Part shown: piece by piece, positions 8,031-15,872 of the stretch
How positions within the stretch are numbered: position 1 is the stretch's first letter
Layout: every line of letters begins with the position of its first letter
DNA from: Pseudonocardia benzenivorans CB1190
GTDB lineage: Bacteria > Actinomycetota > Actinomycetes > Mycobacteriales > Pseudonocardiaceae
NCBI RefSeq assembly: GCF_000196675.2
Contig: NC_015312.1
Span: 4,526,001-4,590,000 of the forward strand
Direction: 5' to 3'
Length of the DNA stretch: 64,000 bases
Position numbers and translations under genes: made by a program
The notes under the pieces: generated by a model
What the model was told of the DNA's origin: nothing
The model's database searches: none
The model's input: the letters and a program-made list of their open reading frames with translations, nothing else

Positions 8031-9274
8031 TCCGCCCCGGCATCGGGCCCGTGCGGGGCGGTGCCGCCGGTCCGCACCAGGCTCGCCGCGCCGGTGACGG
8101 CGAGGACACCGGCCAGCACCGCCAGGCCGACGCCGGTCGACGCCCCGGCCGCGACCGCGCCCACGAGCAACGGTCCACCGGCGTCGCCCAGCTCGCGGCC
8201 GAGCTCGGCCGAGCCCATGGTCTGCCCGAGTCGCTCGGGCGGCGAGGTCGCGGCGAGCGTCGCGAAGGCGACCGGGGTCAGGGTCCCGACGCCGAACCCG
8301 ATGGCGACGGCCGCGGGCACGAGCCCGGGCAGCCCGGGGACCGTCGCGGCGACGACGAACCCGGCGATCATCGGGCCGAACCCGAGCAGCAGCGCGGCCC
8401 TCGTCCCGAGGGTCCCGCGGTCGTGCGCGCGGCCCGCGCGCGGCTGCACCAGCGTCGAGCTGAGGGCGAGCAGCGCGACGGCCGCACCCGTGGCGACCGG
8501 GCCGAGTCCGGCCGCCGCGCCGAGGACCGGCAGGAAACCGACCCCCACCGAGAGCGCGGCGGTGCCGGCGGCGAGCGCGGCGGTCGGACGCAGGAAGGTG
8601 GGCGACCCGAGCCTGCGCACCAGGTCGACGACCGTCTGCCGGCGCCGCGGCAGCGGGTCGAGCACGGGCACCGCGAGGAGCACCCACACCGCGACGAGTG
8701 CAGCGAGCGCCCCGAGCGTCGCGAAGAGCACCGACAGCCCGCCGAGCAGGACGACGACCCCGCCCAGCAGCGGACCCCCGGTGTAGCCCAGGCCCTTCCA
8801 GGCGCCGTAGGACCCGAAGGCGCGGCCCTGCTTCCCGGTCGGAGAGAGCCGGCCGACCATCGCTCCCGCGGCCGGTGAGAAGGCCGACGCCGCCGCGCCC
8901 TGTCCGAGCCGCGCCAGCGTCAGGGCGACGACCGCGCCCGGCCCGGTGGCGACCGCACCCGTGGCCGCGACGACGGCGTACCCGCCGGACACCAGCGCGA
9001 AGGCGACCAGCCCGCCGCTGAGCACGCGTCGCGGCCCCCACCGGTCGGCGAGGGAGCCGAAGACGGGCTTGAGCAGCACCTCCGCGCCGTCGTACACGGC
9101 GAGGACGACGCCGAGGGAGAACAGCGACATCGCGTCGATCCCGGCCTCCGACCCGACGGTCGCCGCGACCGCGTGTGCCCCGAACGCCGTGACGAACCCC
9201 GCCGCGTACAGCGCTGCGGGAGCGCGTGCGGCGGGAAGCGGCCCGGCTGCGGGCCCGGAGCGCGGGACGATCAG
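8027..9274 (-). CDS. MFS transporter
   Basis: About 415 residues with 12 predicted hydrophobic segments. The loop motif GSLADRWGPRRV between segments 2 and 3 is the MFS signature, and an ALTLARLGQGAAASAF segment with GKQGRAFGSYGAWKGLGYTG is typical of drug-efflux members. No ATG, GTG or TTG precedes the first membrane segment outside the neighbouring gene. The best start is a CTG at 9274 whose CTGA overlaps the TGA of the upstream TetR gene, the overlap style of this genome. Coupled to a TetR regulator, it is probably an exporter induced by its own substrate. Confidence 0.8.
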   Translation of the reverse strand: MIVPRSGPAAGPLPAARAPAALYAAGFVTAFGAHAVAATVGSEAGIDAMSLFSLGVVLAVYDGAEVLLKPVFGSLADRWGPRRVLSGGLVAFALVSGGYAVVAATGAVATGPGAVVALTLARLGQGAAASAFSPAAGAMVGRLSPTGKQGRAFGSYGAWKGLGYTGGPLLGGVVVLLGGLSVLFATLGALAALVAVWVLLAVPVLDPLPRRRQTVVDLVRRLGSPTFLRPTAALAAGTAALSVGVGFLPVLGAAAGLGPVATGAAVALLALSSTLVQPRAGRAHDRGTLGTRAALLLGFGPMIAGFVVAATVPGLPGLVPAAVAIGFGVGTLTPVAFATLAATSPPERLGQTMGSAELGRELGDAGGPLLVGAVAAGASTGVGLAVLAGVLAVTGAASLVRTGGTAPHGPDAGAD

Positions 9275-10041
9275 ACGTCCAGGATGCGTTCGAGATGGTC
9301 GAGGTCCTGGCGGAGCATCTTCAGCGCCGCGGCGGGACCCTCGCCGTCGAGGACGTGTCCGTCGGGCCGCTGCAGCGCACCGACGGCCATGTCCGCGAGC
9401 TGGGCGACGACCGACTCGCCGGAGTCCCGGCCACCGGGGTGGAACCACCACGCCACCCAGTTGCACATCCCGAGCACGCCCAGCGCCGCGACCCGGGCGT
9501 CGACGGGCCGGAACCGCCCGGCACGCACGCCGTCCTCCACGATCCCGGCGATGGTGGCGAGCACCTCGCGCCTGCCCTCGTCGTAGGCCTCGACGAGCTC
9601 GGCGGGCAGCTCCGCCTCGGACCGGATGAGCAGCCGGAACCGCTCGGGCTGCGCCGTCCGCCTGCCCACGATCACCTCGACGACCCCGCGCAGCTTTGCG
9701 ACGGCGTCGAGGTCGGTCCGCGCCGCGAGCTCGTTCAGGTCGTCGAGCGGGCCGTTGGTGACCTCGGTGACGAGCTTGGCGAGCAGCTCGTCCTTGCTCT
9801 TCACGTAGTAGTACAGCGCGGGCCGGGTGATGCCGAGGGCGTCGGCGATGTCCTGCAGGCTGGTGCCGGCGAAGCCCCGTTCGGCGAACAGGCGCGTGGC
9901 GTGCTCGTAGAGCTCGTTCTCCACCAGCTCGCGGCGGGCGGTGCTCGGCCGGGCTCCCCTGTCGTCGGCGCCGGCCTCGCCACGACCGCGCCGGGACGCG
10001 TTCTTCCGACGGGCGCCGTCGCGCGTCTCCTCGCCGCTCAT
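9271..10041 (-). CDS. TetR family transcriptional regulator
   Basis: 256 residues. A basic N-terminal extension of about 35 residues precedes the TetR DNA-binding domain: ELYEHATRLFAERGFAGTSL followed by QDIADALGITRPALYYYV and KSKDELL. The C-terminal helical domain resembles TetR_C types for lipids or drugs. The gene overlaps the MFS gene by 4 nt, so it likely represses its own operon with the exporter. No clear palindromic operator could be fixed by eye in the 72 bp between this start and the tyrS-like stop. Confidence 0.88.
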   Translation of the reverse strand: MSGEETRDGARRKNASRRGRGEAGADDRGARPSTARRELVENELYEHATRLFAERGFAGTSLQDIADALGITRPALYYYVKSKDELLAKLVTEVTNGPLDDLNELAARTDLDAVAKLRGVVEVIVGRRTAQPERFRLLIRSEAELPAELVEAYDEGRREVLATIAGIVEDGVRAGRFRPVDARVAALGVLGMCNWVAWWFHPGGRDSGESVVAQLADMAVGALQRPDGHVLDGEGPAAALKMLRQDLDHLERILDV

Positions 10042-10113
10042 GCCGCGATGGTAGAGCGCAGGTGCCGACGCCCCGCGGTTCCGGCTCGGTCGCCCCGTCC
10101 CGGGCGACCCGGC

Positions 10114-11508
10114 TCAGTCGGCCCGGATGCGTGCCAGCTTGCGCCCGACCTTGAGGAAGTAGTCCCCGGTCTTTCCGTCGAGCCGGTCCTTGACGAGGTC
10201 CGCGAGCACCGCGCGGGCGTCGTCCGCGGTGAGCGACAGCTGCTCCTGCTCGCCGTCGGCCTCCACGACCAGGCGCAGGCCGTTCTGCTGCGCGACGCGA
10301 CGGACGTCGCCGTTGCTCGCGGCGAAGCCCAGCGCCTTGACCGCCTCGGTGACGCTGACCCCGAGGTCCGCGACCGTCGGCAGGTCGTCGACCTCGGCGA
10401 AGGTGCGCCGGGAGAAGCGTGCGGCGAACTCGTCGCGGGCCTTCATCGCCGCGTCCACACCGTGGATCGCCGCCGTGACCTCACCCGCGAGGACCTTCTT
10501 GAGGTCCATCGGGTGCAGCGTGCCGGCCGCGACCCGCTCCGCCGCGACGGCGAGCTCCGCGTCGAGCCACTCCGACAGGGCGCGGAAGTACGGCTCGACG
10601 AGCCGGTCGGGCACCGACATGATCTTGCCGAAGATCTCGCCGGGCGCGGCCGTCAGCGGGACGTAGTTGCCCTTGGACTTGCTCATCTTGGCGCCGGTGC
10701 CGTCGGTGCCCTCGATCAGCGACGTCGCGACGACCAGCTCCGGGACCTGGCCGCTGATCTCCATGACCTTGCGGCACATCTGCATGTTGAGGAACTGGTC
10801 GATGCCGCCGACCTCGAGGTCGCAGTTGATCTCCACGGAGTCGAGCGCCATGACGATCGAGTACATCAGCTCGGCGAGCGAGAGCCCCTGCCCGGCGTCG
10901 AGCCGCTTGCGGAAGTCCTCGCGCTGCAACGACATCGACACCGGGATCTGCGCCGTGATGCCGATGATCTCCGGCAGCGTGATCTTCCGCAGCCAGTCGC
11001 CGTTGCGCCGGAAGTGCGCCCGGTCGAAGTCGAAGAAGGGGCTGACCTGCTCGCGGTAGGTGGCGAGGTTGTGCTCGATGTCCTCGTCGGTCAGCGCCGG
11101 GCGGTCGTCGGAACGGCCCGACGGGTCGCCGATCTTCGCCGTCATGTCGCCGACGATGAAGACGACGTCGTGGCCCATGCGCTGGAAGCGGCTCAGGATC
11201 TGCATCGGCACGGAGTGGCCCAGGTGCACCTCGGCGCCGGTCGGGTCGATCCCGAACTTCGCGACGAACGGCCTGCCCTTCTCCGCCGCCGAGACGATCC
11301 GGGCGGCGAGCGCGTCGGCCGAGGGCTGCAGCTGCTGCGAGCGCGCGGCGATCAGGGCGGCCTGCTCGGCAGGCGGCAGGTCCGACAGGTCCAGGCTGCG
11401 GCGCGCCGTGGTCTCGGTCAGCAGCTCGCGCACCGCGGCGTCGGTGGCGAGGTCGGCGCCGGCGAGCAGCGCGGTGACGCGCTCGGCGGACTGGCTCAGT
11501 CGGGTCAT
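10114..11508 (-). CDS. tyrS: tyrosyl-tRNA synthetase, TyrZ/KMSKS type
   Basis: 464 residues, a class I synthetase charging tRNA-Tyr. KFGIDPTGAEVHLGH (HIGH motif as HLGH near residue 95) and KMSKSKGNYV (near residue 274) give both ATP-binding signatures. FIVGDMTAKIGDPSGRSDDR is typical of the TyrZ branch, which keeps a true KMSKS, whereas the usual bacterial TyrS branch has KFGKT-type motifs. The C-terminus (residues 370-464) is an S4-like RNA-binding region. ATG at 11508 is preceded by AGGAG. It stands alone; whether the genome has another tyrS is not visible. Confidence 0.9.
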   Translation of the reverse strand: MTRLSQSAERVTALLAGADLATDAAVRELLTETTARRSLDLSDLPPAEQAALIAARSQQLQPSADALAARIVSAAEKGRPFVAKFGIDPTGAEVHLGHSVPMQILSRFQRMGHDVVFIVGDMTAKIGDPSGRSDDRPALTDEDIEHNLATYREQVSPFFDFDRAHFRRNGDWLRKITLPEIIGITAQIPVSMSLQREDFRKRLDAGQGLSLAELMYSIVMALDSVEINCDLEVGGIDQFLNMQMCRKVMEISGQVPELVVATSLIEGTDGTGAKMSKSKGNYVPLTAAPGEIFGKIMSVPDRLVEPYFRALSEWLDAELAVAAERVAAGTLHPMDLKKVLAGEVTAAIHGVDAAMKARDEFAARFSRRTFAEVDDLPTVADLGVSVTEAVKALGFAASNGDVRRVAQQNGLRLVVEADGEQEQLSLTADDARAVLADLVKDRLDGKTGDYFLKVGRKLARIRAD

Positions 11509-11645
11509 CGAAGCTCTCCTGGGGATGGCGTGCGGCACCGACTCTATCGGCCCGCGGCGTGGGGCCCCGCCGCTGGTGACGGGGCCCGCGGGGACCGCTT
11601 CGCCGGGCACAGATGAGTTCGCGGGCGCGCCGTCGTCAACCGTGC

Positions 11646-12509
11646 ATGACGACACGAACCCTCAGCGACGCCGAGGCCGACATCGCCTACGACGTGCACG
11701 GTCCGCTGCCCACCGCCGGCGGCCGCCCGCCCCTGCTCCTGATCGGCCAGCCGATGACCGCCGAGGGCTTCACGACCCTCGCGTCGCTGATGGACGACCG
11801 GACCACCGTGACCTACGACCCGCGGGGGCTCGGCCGCAGCGTCCGCAGGGACGGGCGCACCGACAACGACCCCCGTACCCAGGCCGGGGACCTGCACCGG
11901 CTCGTCGAGACCCTCGGCGCGGGCCCCGTCGACGTGTTCGGCAGCAGCGGCGGCGCCGTCGCCGGCCTGGCGCTCGTCGCGGAACACCCCGGCGACGTGC
12001 GGACCCTCGTCGCCCACGAGCCGCCCCTGATCCCGGTCCTGCCCGACGCCGACGCCGCGGTCCGCGCCCGCGACGGGTTCCTCGACGCGTACCGGGCGAA
12101 GGGGTTCGGCGCCGGCATGGCGGCGTTCATCGCGATGACGTCGTGGCAGGGCGAGTTCACCGACGCGTACTTCGCCCGGCCGACACCCGACCCCGCGATG
12201 TTCGGCATGCCGTCGGAGGACGACGGGAGCCGCGACGACCCGCTGCTGTCGGACGTCTCGCTGGCCGTCACCGACTACGTCCCGGACGTCGCGGCGCTGA
12301 GCGCGGCACCCACGCGGATCGTCGTCGGCGTCGCCGAGGAGTCCGGGGAGAGCTTCACCGGGCGGACGGCGCGGGCCCTCGCCGCGCGGCTCGGCCAGGA
12401 GGCCGTCGTCTTCCCGAGCCACCACGGCGGCTTCACCGGCGGCGACGGCCCCTACGCCGGCAAGCCGGCGGAGTTCGCCGCCCGGCTGCGCGAGGTGCTC
12501 GACGCCTGA
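11646..12509 (+). CDS. alpha/beta hydrolase
   Basis: 287 residues with the alpha/beta-hydrolase order: LLLIGQPMTAEG (oxyanion strand region), YDPRGLGRS, the nucleophile elbow VFGSSGGAV (G-x-S-x-G) and a late catalytic histidine in FPSHHGGF. The usual HG oxyanion motif is IGQ here. The reaction is an ester, lactone or epoxide-type hydrolysis and cannot be narrowed. ATG at 11646 was chosen because homology begins right after it. Divergent from the tyrosyl-tRNA synthetase gene, and convergent with the CoA-transferase gene across a palindromic repeat. Confidence 0.8.
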   Translation: MTTRTLSDAEADIAYDVHGPLPTAGGRPPLLLIGQPMTAEGFTTLASLMDDRTTVTYDPRGLGRSVRRDGRTDNDPRTQAGDLHRLVETLGAGPVDVFGSSGGAVAGLALVAEHPGDVRTLVAHEPPLIPVLPDADAAVRARDGFLDAYRAKGFGAGMAAFIAMTSWQGEFTDAYFARPTPDPAMFGMPSEDDGSRDDPLLSDVSLAVTDYVPDVAALSAAPTRIVVGVAEESGESFTGRTARALAARLGQEAVVFPSHHGGFTGGDGPYAGKPAEFAARLREVLDA

Positions 12510-12564
12510 GTCGCCCGTCCGTCCCCGGTCGGCCCCGGAGCCGGCTTCCCGTCCACCCCGGTTG

Positions 12565-12604
12565 GTGAGCTGCGATGGTCGCCATGGCGACCATCGCCGC
12601 TCAC
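12565..12604. repeat. GTGAGC palindromic repeat, copy 1
   Basis: A 40-bp almost perfect palindrome reading from GTGAGC to GCTCAC with core GATGGTCGCCATGGCGACC; one base (T at 12571) breaks the symmetry. It lies between convergent genes and includes the stop codon of the CoA-transferase gene. Two relatives occur at 31595-31634 and 43396-43448. It could act as a two-way terminator or mRNA 3'-end stabiliser. Confidence 0.85.
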
Positions 12605-13749
12605 GGGGGCTCCGCGGCCGCGAACTCCGCCCGGATCGCGTCGGTGTGCTCGCCGAGCGCGGGCACCCGCGCGTCGGGCAGCGTCCATCCCGTGCCGAGC
12701 GCGGGCGGGACGAGCGCGGGCAGCGGCCCGACCGGCGAGCCCACCTCCCGCCACCGGCCGCGCGCCGACAGCTGTGGGTGGGCGGCGAGGTCGTGCACGT
12801 CGTTGAGCCGGGCGTTGCCGATGCCGGCCTCGTCGGCGCGGGCGCGCACGTCGTCGAGGTCGTGACGGGCGCACCACTCGCCCACGATCGCGTCGAGCTC
12901 GCCGCGGCGCCCGACCCGGTCTGAGTTGCGGGCGTAGCGCGGGTCGGCCGCGAGGTCGGGACGGCCGAGCAGGTCCTCGGTGAGCCGTCGCCACTCGCGG
13001 TCGTTGGTCACCCCGAGCACGACGGTCTGCCCGTCACGGGTCGGGTAGGCGCCGTAGGGGGCGACCGTCGGTGAGCCGAGGCCGACCGGGACGAGCTCGC
13101 CGCCGTGCACGACCGTGTTGAGGGCGAAGCCCATCATCTCGGCGAGGACGTCGAGCATCGCGACGCGCACGACGGTGCCGCGCCCGGTGTGCTCGCGGTC
13201 GTAGAGCGCCGCCAGCACCGCCGAGTATGCGTAGAGCGCCGTGCCGATGTCGGCGACGGGTACACCCGGCTTGACGGGTGCACCCGGCGTGCCGGTGATC
13301 GCGCACGAGCCGCCCTCGGACTGGATCAGCAGGTCGTAGGCCCGCTTGTGGTCGAGCGGACCGCCCGTGCCGTACCCGGAGATGTCGACGACGACCAGCC
13401 GCGGGTGCCGCCGCGCCAGGTCGTCGGGAGCGAGCCCGTGGCGGCCGAGCGCGCCCGGCGCCAGGTTGCTGACCAGCACGTCGGCCCGGTCGAGGAGGCG
13501 GGCGAACACGGCCCGGTCGGCCTCCTCGCGCAGGTCGAGCTCGGCGGACTCCTTCCCGTGGTTGAGCCAGACGAAGTGCGCCGCGAGCCCGCGGACGACG
13601 CCGTCGTAGTGCCGGCTCGCGTCGCCGACGCCGGGGTTCTCGACCTTGATCACGCGCGCACCGAGGTCGGCCAGGTGCCGCGTGCACAGCGGGGCCGCGA
13701 TGGCCTGCTCCAGCGCGACGACCGTGACCCCGTCCAGCGGACCCGTCAT
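12601..13749 (-). CDS. CaiB/BaiF (family III) CoA-transferase
   Basis: 382 residues starting with GPLDGVTVVALEQAIAAP, the usual family III opening. LGARVIKVENP binds CoA. The catalytic aspartate is in VPVADIGTALYAYSAVLAAL near residue 165. The C-terminal half carries GVTNDREWRRL and RARADEAGIGNARLNDV, conserved in formyl-CoA/oxalate and carnitine CoA-transferase relatives. It moves CoA between carboxylic acids; donor and acceptor are not identifiable. The ATG follows GGAGGTCGGAC. Its stop lies inside the palindromic repeat. Confidence 0.88.
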   Translation of the reverse strand: MTGPLDGVTVVALEQAIAAPLCTRHLADLGARVIKVENPGVGDASRHYDGVVRGLAAHFVWLNHGKESAELDLREEADRAVFARLLDRADVLVSNLAPGALGRHGLAPDDLARRHPRLVVVDISGYGTGGPLDHKRAYDLLIQSEGGSCAITGTPGAPVKPGVPVADIGTALYAYSAVLAALYDREHTGRGTVVRVAMLDVLAEMMGFALNTVVHGGELVPVGLGSPTVAPYGAYPTRDGQTVVLGVTNDREWRRLTEDLLGRPDLAADPRYARNSDRVGRRGELDAIVGEWCARHDLDDVRARADEAGIGNARLNDVHDLAAHPQLSARGRWREVGSPVGPLPALVPPALGTGWTLPDARVPALGEHTDAIRAEFAAAEPP

Positions 13750-13812
13750 GTCCGACCTCCTCGTCCCGGTGATCACTCGTACCATCCGCGGCGGCGGCGC
13801 GCCGAACGACCG

Positions 13813-14370
13813 ATGAGCGCCGCGGTCGGCGACGGTCCCACCACCATGGACGCCACCAACCTCGCCACGCTCTACGACCTGCCCACCCTCGACTGGGGCA
13901 CGATCACCGCCGGGCTCGACGCCGGCTTCCCGCAGGCACCCGGCTCGGGCGGGCCGAACCGGCACTCCAGCTGGCTCACGACCCTCGACGCGGACGGCGG
14001 CCCGCACGTGACCGGCATCGGCGCGCTGTGGGTGGACGGCACCTTCTGGTTCGAGACCGGTGAGCGGACGCGCAAGGGCCGCAACCTCGCCCGCGACCCG
14101 CGATGCGCGCTGAGCCTGGCCACCGAGAAGTTCGACCTCGTCGTCCGCGGCACCGCGGAGCAGGTCACCGACCCCGCGACGGTGGCGCGGATGGCCGCGC
14201 ACTGGGCCGAGGACTGGCCGTGCCGGGTCGACGACTCCGGCACCGCGCTGACGGCGGACTTCAGCGCCCCGTCCGCCGGGCGGCCGCCGTGGCACGTCTA
14301 CCGGATCGTCGCCGAGTCGGCGACGGCGCTGAGCATCGCGCCCGGCGGGGCGACGACGTGGCGGTTCTGA
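13813..14370 (+). CDS. pyridoxamine 5'-phosphate oxidase-like flavoprotein
   Basis: 185 residues of the split-barrel FMN/F420 superfamily: HSSWLTTLDADGGPHVTGIG and WFETGERTRKGRNLARDPR are the two cofactor-contact segments, and WHVYRIVAESATAL ends the barrel. Probably a small redox enzyme using FMN or F420. Start ATG at 13813; an internal ATG at 13846 is an alternative. Divergent from the CoA-transferase gene with only 63 bp between them. Confidence 0.75.
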   Translation: MSAAVGDGPTTMDATNLATLYDLPTLDWGTITAGLDAGFPQAPGSGGPNRHSSWLTTLDADGGPHVTGIGALWVDGTFWFETGERTRKGRNLARDPRCALSLATEKFDLVVRGTAEQVTDPATVARMAAHWAEDWPCRVDDSGTALTADFSAPSAGRPPWHVYRIVAESATALSIAPGGATTWRF

Positions 14371-14395
14371 CCGCTCGGACACGCGCGGCCGGGAG

Positions 14396-14488
14396 CGGAG
14401 GCGGACGGGAATCGAACCCGCCTGACCGAGATACTCGGCCACGTCGGTGTTGAAGACCGCGGGGGCCACCAGGCACCCAGACGCCTCC
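14396..14488 (-). tRNA. selC: tRNA-Sec (anticodon TCA)
   Basis: A 93-nt tRNA gene on the minus strand. The acceptor arm GGAGGCG pairs with CGCCTCC. The anticodon loop CTTCAAC is closed by CGGT/ACCG and presents TCA, which reads UGA. A long variable arm (CCGAG/CTCGG) and a T arm GCGGG-TTCGATT-CCCGT complete it. Long acceptor-T stack, long extra arm and TCA anticodon identify selenocysteine tRNA. The 8th acceptor pair is T-C by my reading. CCA is not encoded. The selA, selB and selD genes are not in the window. Confidence 0.9.
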
Positions 14489-14714
14489 CTACCGGCACGG
14501 TCACCCTACACAGCGGCGTGCCCCGGGCACGCGCCGTGGCGGACGGCCACGGACCGCGCGCCCGGGGCGGCGGGAAACCGGATGAATCCGGACGCCGAGG
14601 GACAGACCCCCTTGCGGACCGCACATGCTCGGCCACCCGGCGCAACCTGACCGGGTGATGGCCGTCCTCCCTACAGCGGCCAGGTGACAGGGCCGGCACT
14701 AGAGGAGGACATCG

Positions 14715-15371
14715 GTGCGCAAACGGCATCTGTACGGCGGACTGGGACTCGGCGTGGTGACGGCCGTGACGAGCGTGCTGCTCGCCGCCCCCGCGTCCGC
14801 CACCCCGAACACGGCACCGGACCCGACCACCGGCGAGTCCGCCGCCGCCGCGGCGGCGCGGGCGCAGCCGCTCGTCCCGGGCACCCCGTGCTCGGTGACG
14901 GCGAAGGCCTGCGTCGACCTCGACTCCCAGCGCGCCTGGCTGATCCAGGACGGCAAGGTCACGCGCGGGCCGGTGAACATCGCCTCGGGCGGCAAGACCG
15001 AGCCGACGCCGGTCGGGCACGACCTGCACGTCTACCTGAAGGACATCGACCACGTCAGCGGCGAGTCGTTCACCAACGGCGTGCCGGACCCGATGCCGTA
15101 CTCGGTGTTCTTCGAGGACGGCGGCATCGCGTTCCACGAGGGCGACCCGGAGAACGCGTCCGGCGGCTGCATCCACCTCGCCGCCGACGACGCGAAGGCC
15201 TGGTACGCCTACCTCCAGGTCGGCGACGAGGTGCAGGTCGTCAAGGCGTCCGACGAGATGAAGGCCCGTGGTCTGACCTACGACGGCCCGATGTATGGGG
15301 CGGGCGGCGTCCGGGCGTGGGAGGCCGCGCACGGCGACGACAGCGGCAACGACGGCGGCGACGACAGCTGA
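14715..15371 (+). CDS. secreted L,D-transpeptidase (YkuD domain)
   Basis: 218 residues. An N-terminal signal peptide is clear: RKRH, then a hydrophobic run GLGLGVVTAVTSVLLAAP, then a cleavage site near ASA-TP. The YkuD catalytic motif is NASGGCIHL with nucleophile C152 and the upstream HEG histidine. It should form or edit 3-3 cross-links in peptidoglycan outside the membrane. The protein is shorter than mycobacterial Ldt proteins, lacks Ig-like domains, and ends in an Asp/Gly-rich tail (DDSGNDGGDDS). The GTG start follows AGGAGG at 14703-14708. Confidence 0.85.
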   Translation: MRKRHLYGGLGLGVVTAVTSVLLAAPASATPNTAPDPTTGESAAAAAARAQPLVPGTPCSVTAKACVDLDSQRAWLIQDGKVTRGPVNIASGGKTEPTPVGHDLHVYLKDIDHVSGESFTNGVPDPMPYSVFFEDGGIAFHEGDPENASGGCIHLAADDAKAWYAYLQVGDEVQVVKASDEMKARGLTYDGPMYGAGGVRAWEAAHGDDSGNDGGDDS

Positions 15372-15374
15372 ACC

Positions 15375-15402
15375 GGCCCGCGCGGCGGAGACCGCGCCGG
15401 CC
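15375..15402 (+). terminator. hairpin after the L,D-transpeptidase gene
   Basis: Four nt past the stop, GGCC pairs with GGCC and GCGCGG with CCGCGC around a 6-nt loop, with one C-C mismatch between the two stem parts. No T-tract follows. Likely a factor-independent terminator of the GC-hairpin type. Confidence 0.5.
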
Positions 15403-15475
15403 TGCTCGTGAGCGACCCGGGCAGGCCGCCGCGGTCCCGGTCGCGCCGGTGGGTGCGGCAGCCGGGTGACGTCAC

Positions 15476-15491
15476 TCGAACATCTGTTCGA
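15476..15491 (+). promoter_or_regulatory. SOS box (LexA operator)
   Basis: TCGAACATCTGTTCGA is a perfect palindrome with the actinobacterial LexA consensus TCGAAC-N4-GTTCGA. A -10-like TATCGT follows at about 15500 and a GTG start at 15511, so LexA bound here would cover the -35 region of the downstream small gene. Confidence 0.85.
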
Positions 15492-15510
15492 AGACCCGTA
15501 TCGTCGGGAC

Positions 15511-15813
15511 GTGCCCATCCACGACGACCACTGGCCCGGCACCGCACCGGGCAGGCGGCACGAGGCGGCCCGGGCCGAGGAGCGGCGCGTCGCGCAGGCC
15601 TCGATCACCCTGCGCCGCATCGCCGGCCGGGTGCTCTACGACGACGGCGGGATGGCCCGGCTGCTGGCGGCCGCCGCGGCGCTCGGGGAGGCGTCGTCGC
15701 GGCACCTGCGTTCGGTGCCGCCGGACATCGCGACGTGTGCGCGGCGGCTCGCGGACGCCGTCGAGGACGTCGCCGGGACCACCGCGCCGCCCGACGAGCC
15801 CCTCCCGCCCTGA
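15511..15813 (+). CDS. small hypothetical protein under LexA control
   Basis: 100 residues, no family recognised. The N-terminus is basic and histidine-rich (HDDHWPGTAPGRRHE), the centre is a charged helix (AARAEERRVAQASITLRR), then GRVLYDDGGMARLLAAAAAL and a second helix ending with a Pro-rich tail. GTG at 15511 was chosen over an in-frame GTG at 15466 because the latter would place the LexA box inside the coding region. The perfect SOS box 20 bp upstream implies induction by DNA damage. There is no membrane segment or known motif. Possible roles include a damage checkpoint or toxin-like inhibitor, but this is speculation. Confidence 0.6.
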   Translation: MPIHDDHWPGTAPGRRHEAARAEERRVAQASITLRRIAGRVLYDDGGMARLLAAAAALGEASSRHLRSVPPDIATCARRLADAVEDVAGTTAPPDEPLPP

Positions 15814-15872
15814 GCTCCCGCTGCGCCGAGGTCGTCCGCGGCGCGGCGGCCGCGGGCGTGGCAGCCGCTCCG

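Noticed and set aside
14371..14714. Integrated element at the tRNA gene
   Set aside because: No integrase, no direct repeat of the tRNA 3' end and ordinary genes on both sides.
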